Source of the DNA: Macrococcus equipercicus
GTDB lineage: Bacteria; Bacillota; Bacilli; Staphylococcales; Staphylococcaceae
Direction: 5' to 3'
DNA: 64,000 nt
Assembly: GCF_004359525.2 (NCBI RefSeq)
Contig: NZ_SCWC02000003.1
Location: 186,001-250,000, forward strand
This document shows positions 33,714 through 43,223 of this stretch, piece after piece; positions within the stretch are counted from its first letter, which is position 1; the number at the start of each line of letters is the position of its first letter. The position numbers and the translations under genes are program-made. The notes below the pieces were generated by a model. It was given only the letters and a program-made list of their open reading frames with translations, made no database searches and was not told the origin of the DNA.

Positions 33714-34867
33714 GCCAACTGTCCTTTCGAGAAATAAATATAAATGAGAATAAGGGATAACATACTTGTGACAGCGCCGATATAAAAAGGCAGACTTAAA
33801 TCAAATGTCAGTAGTCCGGTGAAGGCGAGCGGACCGATAATTCTGCCTAAGCTGTCCAGTGAGTAGCTGATTCCTGTCAATTTGCCCATATGCTGCGCCG
33901 TTGTTGTCTTTGTAATAGTTGACGTCAGCAGTGTGCGCACCATAGCATTTCCTGCCATCAGCAGCACGAGGCACAGGCCGGCATAAGCCAGATTCATCGT
34001 GAACGGCAGCATGATGAAAGCAACAGCAGTGATGATCTGCCCGGCAATCATCACTTGACGTTCTGCACCGTGTTTAACTTTTCTTAAATAGCCGCCCTGC
34101 AGAATGGCGCTGACGAAACCACCGACCATAAAGAGCAGCCCCATCTCAGTCGGGGTGATATTAATACGGTTAATCTCAAGCAGCTGGAATGAACTCTCCA
34201 TCCCGCTCATCGTCATCATGACAATGAATGTACATAATAACAATAACCCGACCGGCTGCCTGAAAATCTGCCAGTTGATGCGCTTGTCTTCTGGACCGGA
34301 ACGCTCATGATGCGTCTCCGGAAGTTTGATCAGCACTAAAATAAAGATCAGCATCAATATGACAGCCGTGATGAAGTAGGGCAGCTGGTAGGAAATGCCG
34401 GCCAGCAGTCCGCCGACAGCAGGACCAAAGATAAAGCCGAGGCCGATCATCATGCCGAGCAGCCCCATATAGCGGTTACGTTCCTCGGCCGTCGTTAAGT
34501 CAGCGACAATACTTGTTGTCGTTGAGAAGCAGGCGCCGGAAAAAAGTCCGCCGATAATTCGTGACACGTACAGCATCGGCAGATTGCCGATGAACAGACC
34601 GAATGTGAGAAAGCTCACTGTAAAGCCGATCAGGCCGATCAGCAGCACTTTCTTACGGCCGTTATTATCAGAGAACTGACCCCAGAACGGTGCTGCGATA
34701 AATGAGGCAATGGAATAGCTTGCAAGCAGCAGGCCCATATGAAAAGCACTTAAGTTCATATGAGCAATCAGCGCGGGAATAACGGGAATGACGACACTGA
34801 AGCCGAAATAAATAAAAAACTGGATGCCCATCAGCAGGCCGAAAACCTGCTTAATATTACTGTTCAT
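33710..34867 (-). CDS. MFS multidrug exporter, DHA1 (NorA/Bmr-like)
   Basis: A 385-residue, 12-helix major facilitator. The antiporter features are present: FSVVIPVIPA in helix 1, the loop G-Q-F-S-D-N-N-G-R-K-K-V (motif A, about 62-73) and the G-P-A-V-G-G motif C in helix 5, which marks drug/H+ antiporters. Size and motifs match NorA-type pumps, but identity with NorA is not claimed and the substrate is unknown. Its start overlaps the end of the upstream coiled-coil gene by 11 bases and its stop overlaps the next gene's start, so three genes are translated as a unit. Confidence 0.85.
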   Translation of the reverse strand: MNSNIKQVFGLLMGIQFFIYFGFSVVIPVIPALIAHMNLSAFHMGLLLASYSIASFIAAPFWGQFSDNNGRKKVLLIGLIGFTVSFLTFGLFIGNLPMLYVSRIIGGLFSGACFSTTTSIVADLTTAEERNRYMGLLGMMIGLGFIFGPAVGGLLAGISYQLPYFITAVILMLIFILVLIKLPETHHERSGPEDKRINWQIFRQPVGLLLLCTFIVMMTMSGMESSFQLLEINRINITPTEMGLLFMVGGFVSAILQGGYLRKVKHGAERQVMIAGQIITAVAFIMLPFTMNLAYAGLCLVLLMAGNAMVRTLLTSTITKTTTAQHMGKLTGISYSLDSLGRIIGPLAFTGLLTFDLSLPFYIGAVTSMLSLILIYIYFSKGQLA

Positions 34868-35027
34868 TCAACTGTTCTCGTACACTGCGGATTTCTTCTT
34901 CCAGTTCATGCAGACGCTCTTCCAGCTTGTCAGCGTGATTGCCTGTTGATTGGACCTTCTCTATGTCGCCCTGTAATCTAACATATTCCTGTTTTAGTTC
35001 TGTCAGTTGATAATTTAAATCAGCCAT
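34857..35027 (-). CDS. Small coiled-coil protein, 56 residues
   Basis: Almost the whole protein (LNYQLTELKQEYVRLQGDI to the end) is a heptad-repeat helix rich in Glu, Lys and Leu, so it probably forms a coiled-coil dimer. It resembles small conserved hypothetical proteins of staphylococci, but I cannot name a function. An upstream in-frame start at 35063 exists; the ATG at 35027 with AAAGGAGTG upstream is preferred. It is first in the operon with the MFS exporter and overlaps it by 11 bases. Confidence 0.75.
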   Translation of the reverse strand: MADLNYQLTELKQEYVRLQGDIEKVQSTGNHADKLEERLHELEEEIRSVREQLNEQ

Positions 35028-35059
35028 TTTGTACACTCCTTTATTTTTAAAATGTAAGT

Positions 35060-35078
35060 CCATTATAAGCTATAATGG
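35060..35078. promoter_or_regulatory. Back-to-back divergent -10 elements
   Basis: CCATTATA-AGC-TATAATGG is an inverted repeat in which each arm holds a perfect TATAAT, one on each strand (rightward 35071-35076, leftward 35067-35062). The two point to the YbaK gene and the coiled-coil/MFS operon. The -35s are weak. Confidence 0.6.
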
Positions 35079-35105
35079 AAGTAACTTGAAAGCGGGGAAC
35101 TGATA

Positions 35106-35582
35106 ATGACGAAGAAAATCAAAACAAATGCACTGCGTCAGCTGGATCAGCAGCACATGGATTATACTATTTTTACTTACGACGTAGAAGACGGTCAGAT
35201 CGATGGCATAAGCGTAGCGTCGAAAATCAATCAGCCGGCTGCAGCGGTTTATAAAACACTTGTCACTCATATGGGTCAGGAGTTATTTGTCTTTGTCATA
35301 CCTGTCGCAGCTGAACTTGACATGAAGAAAGCGGCGAGAGCAGCAGGCGTGAAGAAGCTGGAACTGCTGCCGGTCAAAGAGCTGCTCAGTAAAACAGGCT
35401 ATGTAAGAGGCGGCTGTTCACCGGTGGGCATGAAGAAGCGGCTGCCGACCATTGTTGATGCGTCAGCTGCTGAGCAGGAGACAATTATCGTCAGCGCCGG
35501 ACAGCTCGGTGTCCAGGTGAGGCTCAGCCTCAGTGCGCTGCTCACAGTTACTAACGGCCGGACAGCGGATGTGCTGCGATGA
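35106..35582 (+). CDS. ybaK: YbaK/EbsC-type aminoacyl-tRNA deacylase
   Basis: A 158-residue trans-editing protein that hydrolyses Cys-tRNA(Pro), a charging error of prolyl-tRNA synthetase, in the cytosol. The YbaK fold is marked by A-A-V-Y-K-T-L-V-T near 46-54, A-A-R-A-A-G-V-K-K near 72-80 and the V-R-G-G-C-S-P-V-G-M-K-K block near 98-109. Length matches bacterial YbaK. The ATG follows GCGGGGAACTGATA, a modest ribosome site. The metallophosphoesterase gene overlaps its end (ATGA), so the two are co-translated. Confidence 0.9.
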   Translation: MTKKIKTNALRQLDQQHMDYTIFTYDVEDGQIDGISVASKINQPAAAVYKTLVTHMGQELFVFVIPVAAELDMKKAARAAGVKKLELLPVKELLSKTGYVRGGCSPVGMKKRLPTIVDASAAEQETIIVSAGQLGVQVRLSLSALLTVTNGRTADVLR

Positions 35583-36655
35583 AGCTGAAAGATAAATACA
35601 TGCAGCTTGCCATTAGAGGGCGCCGGACGATTGTCATCTCAGATATCCACGGTGAGAAAGCGCTGTTTCAGCAGCTGCTTGACCAGGTCGGCTTTTCAGC
35701 TGACGATATTTTGATTATCGGCGGCGATATTATAGATAAAGGACAGGATTCCATAGGCACGATGCACTATGTGTTTGAACTGCTCAAGCAGCCGAATGTG
35801 CATATGATTGAAGGCAACTGCGACCGGATTCTAGAGGAGCTGTATGAAGACTGGCTGTATGATTATATGGCTTACCGGCGTACATTTGTCCATGACTATC
35901 TGGAGAAAGTCGGCAGAACACCTGCGGATTATCCATCACAGCAGCAGCTTGCTGATGACATACTCGCTCACTACGGACACTACCGCGAACAGCTGGCTGC
36001 ACTGCCGACTGCGATTGAAACGGAGGACTTTCTGTTTGTTCATGCGGGGGTTGACGATGACTATCTTGAGACAGACCGCGAGCGGGCGCTCAGCATGCCG
36101 AACTTTTATAAGCGTCATCATCAGCTGGATAAATATATCGTTGTCGGTCATTATCCTGCCTGTAACTATGTGGAAGGCGGATTGTTCAGCCATGCAGTGA
36201 AAATTAACGACACCCGTAAAGTTATCGCCATTGACGGCGGCAATCAGGTGAAGCCGTCCGGTCAGCTCAATGCACTGATCATTGAAGCGGATGGTTCGCT
36301 TAAGTCTGAATTTGTTGATGCGCACCCGGAAGCTTTAGTTATTCAGTCCTTTGAAGTGAGTTATCAGACGCCGCACACATTCACCTATCCGGAATTTGAT
36401 ATAATGGTTGAGGAGATAGACCCTTACTTCACGCTGGCTGTCCACAGCCAGTCGGGTACTGAGTTCATGGTCAAGACTGAATATATTCAGGGAGATTGTG
36501 GTCACTACCGGTTGAAAGATGATTATACGGATTTATTTCTGGATGTAGAAGTCGGGAAACGGGTCAAAGTAGTCGATGACACATGTCTTGGTTATATACT
36601 GATCAAAAAGGGCAGTCTTGTCGGCTGGGTGCCTGAAGAAGTACTTGCTCATTAA
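35579..36655 (+). CDS. Serine/threonine-phosphatase-like metallophosphoesterase
   Basis: A 358-residue calcineurin-type metallophosphoesterase. Metal-binding motifs appear in order: SDIHG (21-25), GGDIIDKG (about 48-55), EGNCD in the GNHD position (about 80-84), HAGVDD (about 151-156) and GHYPA (about 183-187). A C-terminal extension of roughly 120 residues (from about 235) has beta-rich, SH3-like character (VKVVDDTCLGYILIKKGSLVGWVPEEVL). The natural substrate may be a phosphoprotein, nucleotide or dinucleotide and cannot be read here. It is coupled to ybaK by a four-base overlap and ends at a hairpin. Confidence 0.85.
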   Translation: MKLKDKYMQLAIRGRRTIVISDIHGEKALFQQLLDQVGFSADDILIIGGDIIDKGQDSIGTMHYVFELLKQPNVHMIEGNCDRILEELYEDWLYDYMAYRRTFVHDYLEKVGRTPADYPSQQQLADDILAHYGHYREQLAALPTAIETEDFLFVHAGVDDDYLETDRERALSMPNFYKRHHQLDKYIVVGHYPACNYVEGGLFSHAVKINDTRKVIAIDGGNQVKPSGQLNALIIEADGSLKSEFVDAHPEALVIQSFEVSYQTPHTFTYPEFDIMVEEIDPYFTLAVHSQSGTEFMVKTEYIQGDCGHYRLKDDYTDLFLDVEVGKRVKVVDDTCLGYILIKKGSLVGWVPEEVLAH

Positions 36656-36656
36656 G

Positions 36657-36686
36657 AAAACACACTACTCGTAGTGTGTTTTATAT
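36657..36686. terminator. Bidirectional terminator
   Basis: AAAACACACTAC and GTAGTGTGTTTT form a 12-bp perfect stem around TC. The right arm includes the stop of the leftward gene. Confidence 0.85.
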
Positions 36687-37069
36687 TTTTCGTGCTGGAT
36701 GTAATGACGGTGACGGATGACAAGCATAGTCCCGGCAGTGATCAGCAGCACGGGGAAGATTAACGTGAATAACAGCATGAGACCGGCGACGATGAACATG
36801 ACAGCACTCACTACCGGATAGCGCTTCAAGTATAGAATGCCGAGCAGATTGAGTGCCCATGGGAACAGCATCATCACGATGAGCGGCAGCAGCACGCCTT
36901 TCAGTGAAGCGGTACTCGCAGTGACAGAGCCGCCTTGATGAGCAAGAAAGTTCTGGATGACAGCACTTGTTGCACTGAAGTAAAGGACGATGATTGAGAG
37001 GACGAGAACAGTCATGATTACGAGTGCTGCGACTGCGAGACGTTTCGGAATTTTAATGAAGTCGTTCAT
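36665..37069 (-). CDS. Membrane protein of 134 residues, unknown function
   Basis: Helices are predicted at about 12-32, 58-80 and 85-118, the last long enough for two passes, with a polar N-terminal loop (ATSAVIQNFLAHQGGSVTAS) and a His/Lys/Glu-rich C-terminus. The overall plan recalls DUF4064-type membrane proteins of Firmicutes; that assignment is tentative. AGAGGTGC precedes the ATG. It lies divergent from the AEC transporter gene. Confidence 0.65.
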   Translation of the reverse strand: MNDFIKIPKRLAVAALVIMTVLVLSIIVLYFSATSAVIQNFLAHQGGSVTASTASLKGVLLPLIVMMLFPWALNLLGILYLKRYPVVSAVMFIVAGLMLLFTLIFPVLLITAGTMLVIRHRHYIQHEKYKTHYE

Positions 37070-37125
37070 AAAGCACCTCTAGGTTTTATGTTTATTTTAT
37101 CACAGTAATAAAAGGAGAGGTTTAA

Positions 37126-38031
37126 ATGACACAAAGTTTCATCATGATTATTGCGATGATTCTGCTGGGCTATTTGATGAAGCGGCTCGGTTATTTCACA
37201 GAACAGGACGGCGGGGTTATTGCACGTATCATCTTTAATATGACGCTGCCGTCACTTGTCATCGTGACATTGAGCAAAGTAGAAATCGTGCCGTCGTTAA
37301 TGCTGCTGCCGGTCGTGATGATCAGCTATGCGGTAATCGCAAAGTTTCTGGCTATTGTGCTGTTTCTTAAATACAACAATCATGTCAGAGGGTCAGTCGG
37401 CATGATGGCCTCTGCCTTGAACATCGGGTTATTTGCCTATCCGCTCGTTGAACGGATGTTCGGCGCACACGGTCTGCTTTATTTCGGCATGTTCGACATC
37501 GGCGGTTCCATTGTCATGTTCGGTATCACTTATTTCGTCGGCAATTACTTCAGTGAAGGCAGCGAAACGTTCGACGCCAAATATTTGCTGCTCAGCCTAG
37601 TGAAAAGTGTGCCGCTCATGACTTACATGATGATGCTGACGCTCAGTCTGACACATATCCATCTGCCGGCTGCCATGCTCGACTTCTTCAGTGTTCTGTC
37701 GAAAGCGAATATGCCGCTGTCCATGCTGCTTCTTGGTATTTACTTGAACTTCAAAGTCGATAAATATTATTTGCCGCTCGCTGTTAAATACCTTGCTTTT
37801 CATTACGGCTTCGGGGCACTCGTCGGTCTCGCGTGTTATTTCCTGCTGCCGTTCGATACAATGTTCAGAACTACTTTACTGATCGGTTTCTTACTGCCGG
37901 TCGGCGTATCTATCATTCCGTACGCTATTCAGTTCAAATATCGCACGCTGCCGTTTATCGGTATGGTCACTAACTTGTCTATCATCATCTCAATCATCAT
38001 ATTGTTCATCTTCCAGATGGTCATGCTGTAA
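37126..38031 (+). CDS. AEC-family (auxin efflux carrier-like) transporter
   Basis: A secondary transporter of 301 residues with about ten helices in two inverted halves; bacterial members move malate, malonate and other organic anions. The N-terminal L-G-Y-L-M-K-R-L-G-Y-F-T-E, the half-way A-S-A-L-N-I-G-L-F-A-Y-P-L crossover with its conserved N and P, and PLSMLLLGIYL in the second half are typical. The substrate is not known. AAAGGAGAGG precedes the ATG. It is a one-gene unit with its own terminator. Confidence 0.85.
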   Translation: MTQSFIMIIAMILLGYLMKRLGYFTEQDGGVIARIIFNMTLPSLVIVTLSKVEIVPSLMLLPVVMISYAVIAKFLAIVLFLKYNNHVRGSVGMMASALNIGLFAYPLVERMFGAHGLLYFGMFDIGGSIVMFGITYFVGNYFSEGSETFDAKYLLLSLVKSVPLMTYMMMLTLSLTHIHLPAAMLDFFSVLSKANMPLSMLLLGIYLNFKVDKYYLPLAVKYLAFHYGFGALVGLACYFLLPFDTMFRTTLLIGFLLPVGVSIIPYAIQFKYRTLPFIGMVTNLSIIISIIILFIFQMVML

Positions 38032-38040
38032 TTTCGACAC

Positions 38041-38076
38041 AAAAAAAATCTGTCTCGTACTTGAGACAGATTTTTT
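38041..38076. terminator. Bidirectional terminator between the AEC gene and gdh
   Basis: AAAAAATCTGTCTC and GAGACAGATTTTTT form a 14-bp stem around GTACTT; both flanks are A/T tracts. Confidence 0.93.
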
Positions 38077-38077
38077 G

Positions 38078-38878
<801 letters not shown>

Positions 38879-39724
38879 TTATTTTTTAGCGTAACCTAAT
38901 AGAAAAGCTGCAGCAATAATCAGAATAATTCCGACAGCGATACCGATATACTGTTTCTTTGACTTCTTTTCCTTGAGCAGAAAAATACCGCCCAATGTTG
39001 AGACGACGACAAGCATCTGCGAGAAGGAGAAGCTGGTCGCTACGCCTACTTTCGGCTGTGAATAAAACATGGCCATGTTACCGAATGCCCAGACAACACC
39101 GGGGATGATGTTTTTAACGACCGCTTTTTTCTCAGGATGATGCTTCATACTGAGCAGGAGGCCGCCGATGACCATACCGATTGCCTGCGGGAAAAGCGCA
39201 TCCCATCCTTTAACCCCGAAAAACTGGCCGATAACGACATATGTAATATAACCGATAGAGGAGATGATAAGAATATGGAGTGCTGACTTCACACTGCCCT
39301 GTTCTTTCTCCTGACCTTTGAGGGATGTCAGAATGACACCAGCGACAAGAAGAGCAAGCGCTGTAATACCTAAAATGACAGCAGATGATGACTTCCATTC
39401 ATCAAAAAAGATAACTGAGATCAAGGTCGTCCCGACAAGCTGCATCCCAGTAGAGAGCGGCATCGTTTTAGAGACCCCGATCTTTTCCACACTTTTTAGC
39501 TGGTTACCCTGACCGAGTGCCCAGAACCCGCCGGAAATCATACCGACAATTAATATCTTCCAGTTGAGGTCGGGGTGGACGATGAAGTAAGCAGCAGTAC
39601 CAATAATGAATGCACCGAGCACTGTCCCCATAATCTGTTCATAAGGCGAACCGCCCACCTTGACGTTGATCAGGACAACGCTGCCCCAGAGCAGAGCAGG
39701 CAGCAAAGCGATTAATATATCCAT
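38879..39724 (-). CDS. glcU: Glucose uptake protein (GRP family)
   Basis: A PTS-independent glucose/H+ importer of the GRP family with 281 residues and ten helices. The opening LIALLPALLWGSVVLINVKV, the PYEQIMGTVLGA segment and the KKQYIGIAVGIILI helix near the end are characteristic of GlcU. Free glucose taken up this way would be met by Gdh, encoded next. AAAGGATTGAGG precedes the ATG. A sigma-B-type promoter lies just upstream, so the pair may be a general-stress operon. Confidence 0.9.
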   Translation of the reverse strand: MDILIALLPALLWGSVVLINVKVGGSPYEQIMGTVLGAFIIGTAAYFIVHPDLNWKILIVGMISGGFWALGQGNQLKSVEKIGVSKTMPLSTGMQLVGTTLISVIFFDEWKSSSAVILGITALALLVAGVILTSLKGQEKEQGSVKSALHILIISSIGYITYVVIGQFFGVKGWDALFPQAIGMVIGGLLLSMKHHPEKKAVVKNIIPGVVWAFGNMAMFYSQPKVGVATSFSFSQMLVVVSTLGGIFLLKEKKSKKQYIGIAVGIILIIAAAFLLGYAKK

Positions 39725-39756
39725 AGCCTCAATCCTTTATCTATTGATGTTATTCT

Positions 39757-39781
39757 ATTCCCGTCAGCTTGTTACTGAAAC
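39757..39781 (-). promoter_or_regulatory. Sigma-B-type promoter of glcU-gdh
   Basis: Read leftward: GTTTCA (39781-39776), 13 bp, GGGAAT (39762-39757). This fits the Gram-positive sigma-B consensus GTTTNN-N12-15-GGGWAW and lies 33 bp before the glcU start. Confidence 0.65.
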
Positions 39782-39800
39782 ATGCCCGTTAGCTGTCTAA

Positions 39801-40655
39801 TTAATTGACGCTGTACTTATAATGATGAAGCTCATCGACTTTCTTGAAGCCGAGCTTCTCATAAAATTCAATCGTCCGCTTCCTCTTATCCTCTACGCTC
39901 AGCTGTATTTCTGTTGCTTCATGTTCCTTGAAAGCATGTTCTGCCGCATACGTAACAAGCTGATGACCAATCCCTTGGTGGCGATAGTTTTTATGAGTGA
40001 CCACATAGTCGACGTAACATGTCGTCTGATTATTGGTTGCCAGTACGATGTAACCTTTAACGATGCCTTCGCTTAACAGAATGAATAGTTCATAGGACTT
40101 ATCAAGCAGTCCCAGCAGTTCTTCTGTCCGTTCTTTCGGATTAATGTATAAGTTTTTCATAAGAGTCTTGAAACTCTTTTTATAGATCGGGCTGTAAGGG
40201 ATGACAAGGCGTGTATCGATCGCATTGTCATTAAGCCGTGTAGCGGCCATCGTATAGCGCGTACCCAAATACTGTGTTCTCAGCGACTTCATCACAAGTC
40301 GGCCGAAGCTGTGCTGTGCACTAATGTAAAACTCATAGTCTTTAATGTCAGGATGTTTATTGATCAGTTGTTCACAGAGCGCTGTAATACGGCGCGAAGT
40401 CGCGGCATCTGTTCGTGCGGTAATCGGGCCGAAGACATGGGCGGTCCCATCTGTAATGGTTTCGATACCTACAACTGCAATGATGTCATTTCCTTCGTAT
40501 AAGACGGCAATATGATCAGGCCCGTGCTGCTCGAGCTGTGTCATAATACGTTCCTGACTGCGTCCTAAATAATTGACATGATATTCCGGCTGCTGATTCA
40601 TTTCGTAAAGAAACTGGCTGATTTTCTCATACTGCTCTGTCTCATTTCTGTCCAT
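39801..40655 (-). CDS. GNAT-family N-acetyltransferase
   Basis: A 284-residue protein whose C-terminal half (about 150-280) is a GNAT acetyltransferase domain, with the acetyl-CoA pyrophosphate loop RHQGIGHQL near 225-233 and E-F-Y-E-K-L-G-F-K-K-V near the end. The N-terminal half looks like a second, degenerate GNAT lobe (NDIIAVVGIETITDG). The acceptor, whether amine, amino acid or protein, is unknown. AAGGAGTG precedes the ATG. The HAD pseudogene lies immediately upstream on the same strand. Confidence 0.8.
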   Translation of the reverse strand: MDRNETEQYEKISQFLYEMNQQPEYHVNYLGRSQERIMTQLEQHGPDHIAVLYEGNDIIAVVGIETITDGTAHVFGPITARTDAATSRRITALCEQLINKHPDIKDYEFYISAQHSFGRLVMKSLRTQYLGTRYTMAATRLNDNAIDTRLVIPYSPIYKKSFKTLMKNLYINPKERTEELLGLLDKSYELFILLSEGIVKGYIVLATNNQTTCYVDYVVTHKNYRHQGIGHQLVTYAAEHAFKEHEATEIQLSVEDKRKRTIEFYEKLGFKKVDELHHYKYSVN

Positions 40656-40662
40656 GTGCTGT

Positions 40663-40918
40663 TCACTCCTTAACTATATGGGTCAATGTCGTTAATATAC
40701 CTTTATTGTATGGATGTTCAGCAATAGATGGGTATAACTGCTTCGCTTCTGCTGGCGCATTACTTACTAAATACCCGTATTCAACCGCATTGAGCATGTT
40801 AATATCATTGCCGCTGTCACCGAATGCGATAGTCTGATTGACTGGAATGCTGAACTTCTTGATCAAATAAGTGACGGACGAGCCAGCTGATATTCTCCGG
40901 GAAATACATAGGATTCAT
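40663..40918 (-). pseudogene. Truncated Cof-type HAD hydrolase
   Basis: The frame from about 40908 to 40663 encodes the C-terminal end of a HAD-IIB (Cof) phosphatase: ISAGSSVTYLIKKFSIPVNQ, then IAFGDSGNDINML, the magnesium-binding motif IV. The N-terminal DxDGT motif and cap domain, about 180 residues, are missing, and a TGA closes the frame upstream. A good start (AATGGAGGAGGC then ATG at 40918) encodes only M-N-P-M-Y in another frame before meeting the remnant. This looks like an internal deletion that joined the original start region to the gene's end. Without its nucleophile the product could not be active. Confidence 0.75.
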
Positions 40919-40993
40919 AAGCGTGCCTCCTCCATTTGAAATTAGCATAACGGAAACATAGGGTTAACTCAAATGAAATCTTAATAGGAGCAT

Positions 40994-41001
40994 GCTATAA
41001 T
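40994..41001 (+). promoter_or_regulatory. topB promoter, extended -10
   Basis: ATGCTATAAT provides TGC plus a perfect TATAAT (40996-41001), about 34 bp before the chosen topB start. No strong -35 was seen. Confidence 0.5.
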
Positions 41002-41034
41002 GATGCAATGACCAAAGAGGATAGGAATGATAAT

Positions 41035-43161
41035 ATGAAATCTGTTGTATTAGCAGAGAAACCATCTGTCGCCCGGGATATCGCCCGCGTGCTTGGATGT
41101 CATCAAAACAAGAACGGCTATATGGAAAACAACCGCTATATTGTGACTTGGGCGCTCGGTCACCTTGTGACGAATGCAGACCCTGAACAATATGATGCTC
41201 AGTATAAAGAATGGAAGTTAGATGTGCTGCCGATACTGCCGGAGCATATGAAGACAGTTGTCATCGGTAAGACGCGTAAGCAGTTCAATACCGTGAAGGC
41301 ACAGATTGAACGCAGTGATGCAGGAGAAGTCATTATTGCGACAGACGCTGGACGTGAAGGAGAGCTCGTTGCCCGGCTCATCCTTGAGAAGTGTAAAGGT
41401 AATAAGCCGGTGAAACGTCTGTGGATCAGCTCAGTCACTGACAAGGCGATTAAAGACGGCTTCAATAGACTGAAAGACGGCAGCGCATATCAGGGCTTAT
41501 ATGACGCTGCGCTGGCAAGAAGTGAAGCGGACTGGATTGTCGGTATTAATGCGACGCGTGCGCTGACTACGAAATACGATGCCCAGCTGTCAACCGGGCG
41601 TGTGCAGACGCCGACTTTACAGATGGTGAGACTGCGACAGGATGAAATCAATGCCTTCAAGCCGCGGCAATTTTACGGCATGGAGACCGTCATTAAAGGC
41701 ACGAAGTTCACATGGCAGTCCGGCGGTCAAATATTTGATGAAGCAAAGGTGGACCGTCTGCTGGCGAAGCTGTCAGATGAATCAGCTTCAGTCACTGCTG
41801 TCGATACAGTGGAGAAGAAGAAATATCCGGAACTGCTGTATGACTTGACGTCACTGCAGCAGGAAGCTTACAAACGCTATCAATATTCGGCGAAAGAAAC
41901 GTTGAGCACGATGCAGAATTTATACGAAAGCCATAAACTCGTGACTTACCCGAGAACAGATGCCAACTATTTAACAGAAGACATGGTACCGACATTAAAA
42001 GACAGAGTGGCAGCGCTCGGCGGCACGGCGTACCGGCAGACAGTCGTGGAGCTGCTCAAAACGCCGATCAAAGGCAGCAAGCATTTTATTAACGACGCGA
42101 AAGTGTCCGACCATCATGCCATTGTGCCGACAGAAGTAAGAGCGAACGTCAATGAGCTGTCGCTGCGTGAGCGTCATATTTATGAGCTGATTGCTGAACG
42201 GTTCTTAAGTGTACTGATGAAGCCGTACCGTTATTCTGTTCAGACAGTGACTGTACAAGCAGGCGGCGAAACATTTACCGCAAAACACGAACAGGCGATT
42301 GAACTCGGCTTTAAAGCGTTATATGAGACATTGAGCGAAAAAGCAGCCCTGTCATTCCAGCAGGGCGAAGTGATCAATTCCTTGAAGTTAACGAAGACGA
42401 CCGGCGAAACAGCGCCGCCACCGTATTTCAATGAAGGAACACTGCTGAAAGCGATGGAAAATCCGTCCGCTATTTTTAAGCTGGATAAAGAACAGAAGGC
42501 AACTTTAAAAGAAACGGGCGGCATTGGTACAGTGGCGACCCGCGCCGATATTATAGAGAAGCTCTACAACTTGAATGCGATTGAGAACCGTGACGGCAAG
42601 CTGCGTGTCACAAATAAAGGAAAGCAGCTCCTGGACCTTGCGCCGGACGCATTGAAGTCACCGGACTTAACCGCCGACTGGGAGCATAAGCTGACACAAA
42701 TTGAGAAAGGCAAGTACAATAAGCGTCAGTTCATCAATGAGATGCGTGAGTTCACGAAGACATTGATCACAGACATTAAAACAAGCGAAGATAAGTTCAA
42801 GCATGACAACTTAACATCAACTGAATGTCCGACTTGCGGCAAGTTCATGCTTGAAATCAAGACGCGTAACGGCAAGATGCTTGTCTGTCAGGATCCGACG
42901 TGTAAGACGAAGAAGAATGTCCAGCGTCAGACGAATGCCCGCTGCCCGAACTGCAAGAAGAAGCTCACACTGCACGGCACAGGGAAAAAGGCAATGTACA
43001 GCTGCAGCTGCGGTTTCAGAGAGACGCAGGAAGCAATGGATAAACGCTTCAAGTCAAACAAGACAGGCAAAGTATCAAAAAACGAGATGAAGAAATACAT
43101 GAAGCAGGATGAACCGGTGAACAATCCGTTTGCTGATGCCTTAAAAGGACTGAAACTGTAA
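41035..43161 (+). CDS. topB: DNA topoisomerase III
   Basis: A type IA topoisomerase of 708 residues that relaxes and decatenates DNA through a 5'-phosphotyrosine. It has an N-terminal TOPRIM domain (SVVLAEKPSVARD at 3-15; IIATDAGREGELV acidic site), the catalytic Y305 in TYPRTDANYL and a C-terminal zinc-ribbon region (CPTCG...C-x4-C and CPNC...CSCG). The upstream ATG at 41008 coincides with the predicted transcription start, so the ATG at 41035 (AGGAATGATAAT upstream) and the conserved MKS-V-V-L start are preferred. In S. aureus topB also precedes the S10 operon. Confidence 0.95.
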   Translation: MKSVVLAEKPSVARDIARVLGCHQNKNGYMENNRYIVTWALGHLVTNADPEQYDAQYKEWKLDVLPILPEHMKTVVIGKTRKQFNTVKAQIERSDAGEVIIATDAGREGELVARLILEKCKGNKPVKRLWISSVTDKAIKDGFNRLKDGSAYQGLYDAALARSEADWIVGINATRALTTKYDAQLSTGRVQTPTLQMVRLRQDEINAFKPRQFYGMETVIKGTKFTWQSGGQIFDEAKVDRLLAKLSDESASVTAVDTVEKKKYPELLYDLTSLQQEAYKRYQYSAKETLSTMQNLYESHKLVTYPRTDANYLTEDMVPTLKDRVAALGGTAYRQTVVELLKTPIKGSKHFINDAKVSDHHAIVPTEVRANVNELSLRERHIYELIAERFLSVLMKPYRYSVQTVTVQAGGETFTAKHEQAIELGFKALYETLSEKAALSFQQGEVINSLKLTKTTGETAPPPYFNEGTLLKAMENPSAIFKLDKEQKATLKETGGIGTVATRADIIEKLYNLNAIENRDGKLRVTNKGKQLLDLAPDALKSPDLTADWEHKLTQIEKGKYNKRQFINEMREFTKTLITDIKTSEDKFKHDNLTSTECPTCGKFMLEIKTRNGKMLVCQDPTCKTKKNVQRQTNARCPNCKKKLTLHGTGKKAMYSCSCGFRETQEAMDKRFKSNKTGKVSKNEMKKYMKQDEPVNNPFADALKGLKL

Positions 43162-43175
43162 CTCAGCTGGCTGCT

Positions 43176-43219
43176 ATTTACGAACAAAAACACCTATTAA
43201 TTTAGAAATGTTCGATTTT
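43176..43219. promoter_or_regulatory. Paired PurBoxes (PurR operator)
   Basis: ATTTACGAACAAA (43176-43188) and AATGTTCGATTTT (43207-43219, inverted) match AWWWCCGAACWWT with one or two mismatches each. They are opposed and 18 bp apart, the arrangement used by B. subtilis PurR. They end just before the permease -35. Confidence 0.75.
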
Positions 43220-43223
43220 TACA

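Noticed and set aside
40663-40866. Independent 67-residue HAD-like gene starting at TTG
   Set aside because: The homology extends upstream of that codon, so it is a truncated remnant and not a complete small gene.
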